64,000 nt of DNA, from assembly GCF_000023825.1 (NCBI RefSeq), contig NC_013061.1:3906001-3970000 (forward strand). The letters are read 5' to 3'. The notes under the pieces are model-generated. The model saw only the letters and a list, made by a program, of their open reading frames with translations, ran no database searches and had not been told where the DNA came from. Made by a program: the position numbers and the translations under genes. Positions 62,648-64,000 of the stretch are shown here, in pieces; the stretch's first letter is position 1; every line of letters starts with the position of its first letter. The stretch comes from Pedobacter heparinus DSM 2366 (GTDB lineage Bacteria; Bacteroidota; Bacteroidia; Sphingobacteriales; Sphingobacteriaceae).

Positions 62648-62678
62648 TAACCGTTATCCTTGTCAGGGATAACGGTTA
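62648..62678 (+). other. Strong stem-loop between precursor and export genes
   Basis: TAACCGTTATCC at 62648-62659 pairs perfectly with GGATAACGGTTA at 62667-62678 around a seven-base loop. No T-run follows (CGCTTATCAG), so it is not a classical terminator; it may stabilise or partly end the precursor mRNA so that export genes are made in smaller amounts. Confidence 0.7.
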
Positions 62679-62695
62679 CGCTTATCAGCCAATAT

Positions 62696-63868
62696 ATGTC
62701 CATATCCACTTACACCACAGAAGCCATTTCCAATACCGCATTAGCTTACCGTTCCAGGATCAACAGATCAACCCAAATCATTTACCTGATTACCGTTCTT
62801 ACTATCCTGATTACCCTTGCGCTCCTCCCTTTCATCAAAACATCCATCAGTGTAAAAAGTGCCGGAATACTACAATCATCAATTGAAAAAACAGAACTTA
62901 CTGTACCTGCCAACGGACGTGTGATCACCCTTAAATTACAGGACAACCAAAAAATTAAACAGGGCGAAACTTTATTGGTCATTGATGCCGCACTGGCCAA
63001 ACAACAGGGCAATATTGTACAAAACCGCCAGGCCCAGTTATCAGCCTTTCTGCAGGACATCCATCTACTGCTCGTTTACATCAACAGAAACGGCTACAGT
63101 TACCCACCCCTGCAAACGGGGCAATACACGGCTTCCTGGCAACAGTTTGCCCAGGAACTGGAAAGTGCCAGAATAGCCAAAACACAAGCCGAAAACACTT
63201 TTAGCCGATACAACAGGCTCTTTCAGAACAAGGCCATCACCGAATCTGAATACGAACATTATAAATTTGAACTGCAACAAGCCGAATCAGCCCTTAAAAT
63301 GATCTGCAGCAAATACAGATCGCAATGGCAAACAGAAGCCAGCTCCCTGCGCAACGAACTGCAACAGCTAAGCGGCCAGCAGGTAGAACTGAACGAACAA
63401 AAAAAATTATACACTTTAAAAGCCCCGGTAGATGGCTCCGTTCAGAACCTGACGGGCATAAAAGAAGGAGCTTATGTGTTTGCAAACCAAAAAATAGGTG
63501 AAATCTCTCCCAATGCAGATCTTACAGCATTTTGTTACGTTAAACCATCAGATATAGGGCTGATTAAAGTGGGCCAGGAGGTACGCTTCCAGATTGATGC
63601 TTACAATTATAATCAATGGGGACTGGCCAAAGGTACAGTACTCGACATCTCGGATGATATCATAGTCATCAACAACGATCAGCCGGTATTTAAAGTAAAA
63701 TGCGCACTCAGCCAAAACCACCTGCTGTTAAAAAATGGCTATAAAGGGTATTTAAAAAAAGGAATGAGCTTTACCGCACGTTTCACAGTAACAGAACGCA
63801 GCTTGTACCAGTTGCTGTATGATAAAATAGATGACTGGGTAAACCCCAACCTGAATGCTAAGCTATAA
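62696..63868 (+). CDS. HlyD family membrane fusion protein (peptide export)
   Basis: A 390-residue adaptor from the ATG at 62696: cytosolic N-terminus (about 1-30), one helix (IIYLITVLTILITLALLPFI, about 30-50), a lipoyl/biotinyl-like half (about 70-100, VPANGRVITLKLQDNQKIKQG), a long periplasmic coiled coil (about 110-245), and the second lipoyl half with a beta barrel (YTLKAPVDGSVQNLTGIKEG, AFCYVKPSDIGLIKVGQEV). It bridges an ABC exporter to an outer-membrane channel. A TTG-started extension from 62660 lies in the stem-loop and is unlikely. The transporter gene follows 15 bases after its stop. Confidence 0.92.
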   Translation: MSISTYTTEAISNTALAYRSRINRSTQIIYLITVLTILITLALLPFIKTSISVKSAGILQSSIEKTELTVPANGRVITLKLQDNQKIKQGETLLVIDAALAKQQGNIVQNRQAQLSAFLQDIHLLLVYINRNGYSYPPLQTGQYTASWQQFAQELESARIAKTQAENTFSRYNRLFQNKAITESEYEHYKFELQQAESALKMICSKYRSQWQTEASSLRNELQQLSGQQVELNEQKKLYTLKAPVDGSVQNLTGIKEGAYVFANQKIGEISPNADLTAFCYVKPSDIGLIKVGQEVRFQIDAYNYNQWGLAKGTVLDISDDIIVINNDQPVFKVKCALSQNHLLLKNGYKGYLKKGMSFTARFTVTERSLYQLLYDKIDDWVNPNLNAKL

Positions 63869-63883
63869 AGAGAAACATAGGTC

Positions 63884-64000
63884 ATGAGCATCAAAGTAAA
63901 ACAACGCGACATCACAGATTGCGGCGCAGCCTGCCTGGCCTCTGTTGCGGCACATTACAAATTAGACCTGCCCGTTGCACGCATCCGGCAGCTGGCCGGA
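63884..64000 (+). CDS. C39-peptidase ABC transporter (partial, cut by window end)
   Basis: Only the first 39 codons are present. They carry the start of a C39 bacteriocin-processing peptidase domain: Q7, then the catalytic cysteine C13 in TDCGAACL, and VAAHYKLDL. Such transporters (PCAT) cut the leader after the double glycine and export the peptide with ATP. Together with the precursor and HlyD genes before it, it completes a one-transcript peptide secretion locus that continues beyond the window. Confidence 0.88.
   Translation, partial: MSIKVKQRDITDCGAACLASVAAHYKLDLPVARIRQLAG

Noticed and set aside
62660..62695. TTG-started N-terminal extension of the HlyD protein
   Set aside because: It runs through the loop and right arm of the stem-loop at 62648-62678, and the ATG at 62696 gives a normal HlyD N-terminus.

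Overview
The window looks like a chromosomal segment of a Bacteroidota bacterium of the Sphingobacteriaceae, most likely Pedobacter or a close relative. The evidence is moderate GC, TAnnTTTG promoter -7 boxes, few Shine-Dalgarno sequences, a MurE with the DNPR (meso-DAP) motif, FtsZ with a long tail, a histone H1-like Hc1 protein, Pr6Pr and DUF5777 proteins, a TonB receptor with a carboxypeptidase-like N-domain, and many lipoproteins and ECF sigma factors. The species call is inference; no rRNA or tRNA gene was seen.

Layout. 1-2040: glycolysis (tail of pfkA, an N-acetylglucosamine kinase-like protein, gap). 2207-3684: a lipoprotein and a Pr6Pr membrane protein. 3801-7489 (minus): an ECF sigma factor followed by an inner-membrane-anchored beta-barrel-like protein, YceI, DUF5777 and a Rieske lipoprotein, apparently one operon. 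7626-15127: a second ECF sigma factor with a membrane TPR protein, divergent from a lipoprotein, a PKD-domain protein and a periplasmic TPR-CHAT protease. 15111-22575 (minus): glycogen branching enzyme, GH31 glucosidase and a TonB-dependent receptor. 22764-26565: penicillin acylase-family hydrolase, small membrane protein, LuxE-like protein. 26585-27522: RES/Xre toxin-antitoxin pair. 27616-34367: tyrS, an AcpH-like protein, ligA, dapA, an Hc1 histone-like gene and an alpha-oxoamine synthase.

34532-50189 (minus) is a nearly complete division and cell wall cluster in the order mraZ, rsmH, ftsL, ftsI, murE, mraY, murD, ftsW, murG, murC, ftsQ, ftsA, ftsZ, with very short spacings or overlaps. It has three 10-bp-period GTGGTA repeats before mraZ and three DnaA-box-like nonamers between ftsA and ftsZ. 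murF and ddl are absent from it. 50391-53049 holds pgk, a GNAT acetyltransferase and a second gap. 53172-60973 holds an orphan exosortase-like protein, an M1 peptidase, a single-domain response regulator, a tiny acidic protein, an SF1 helicase and a large FAD/Fe-S oxidoreductase.

The right end (61112-64000) starts a peptide-export locus: a GlxA-type AraC regulator, a 78-residue precursor with a double-glycine leader and a Gly/Leu-rich, Cys-free core, an HlyD-like adaptor, and the start of a C39-peptidase ABC transporter cut by the window edge. The precursor has a 16-bp palindrome upstream and a 31-bp element that recurs with identical spacing upstream of the lipoprotein at 9125, in the sigma/CHAT region. 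These two loci and the shared element are the most unusual things in the window.
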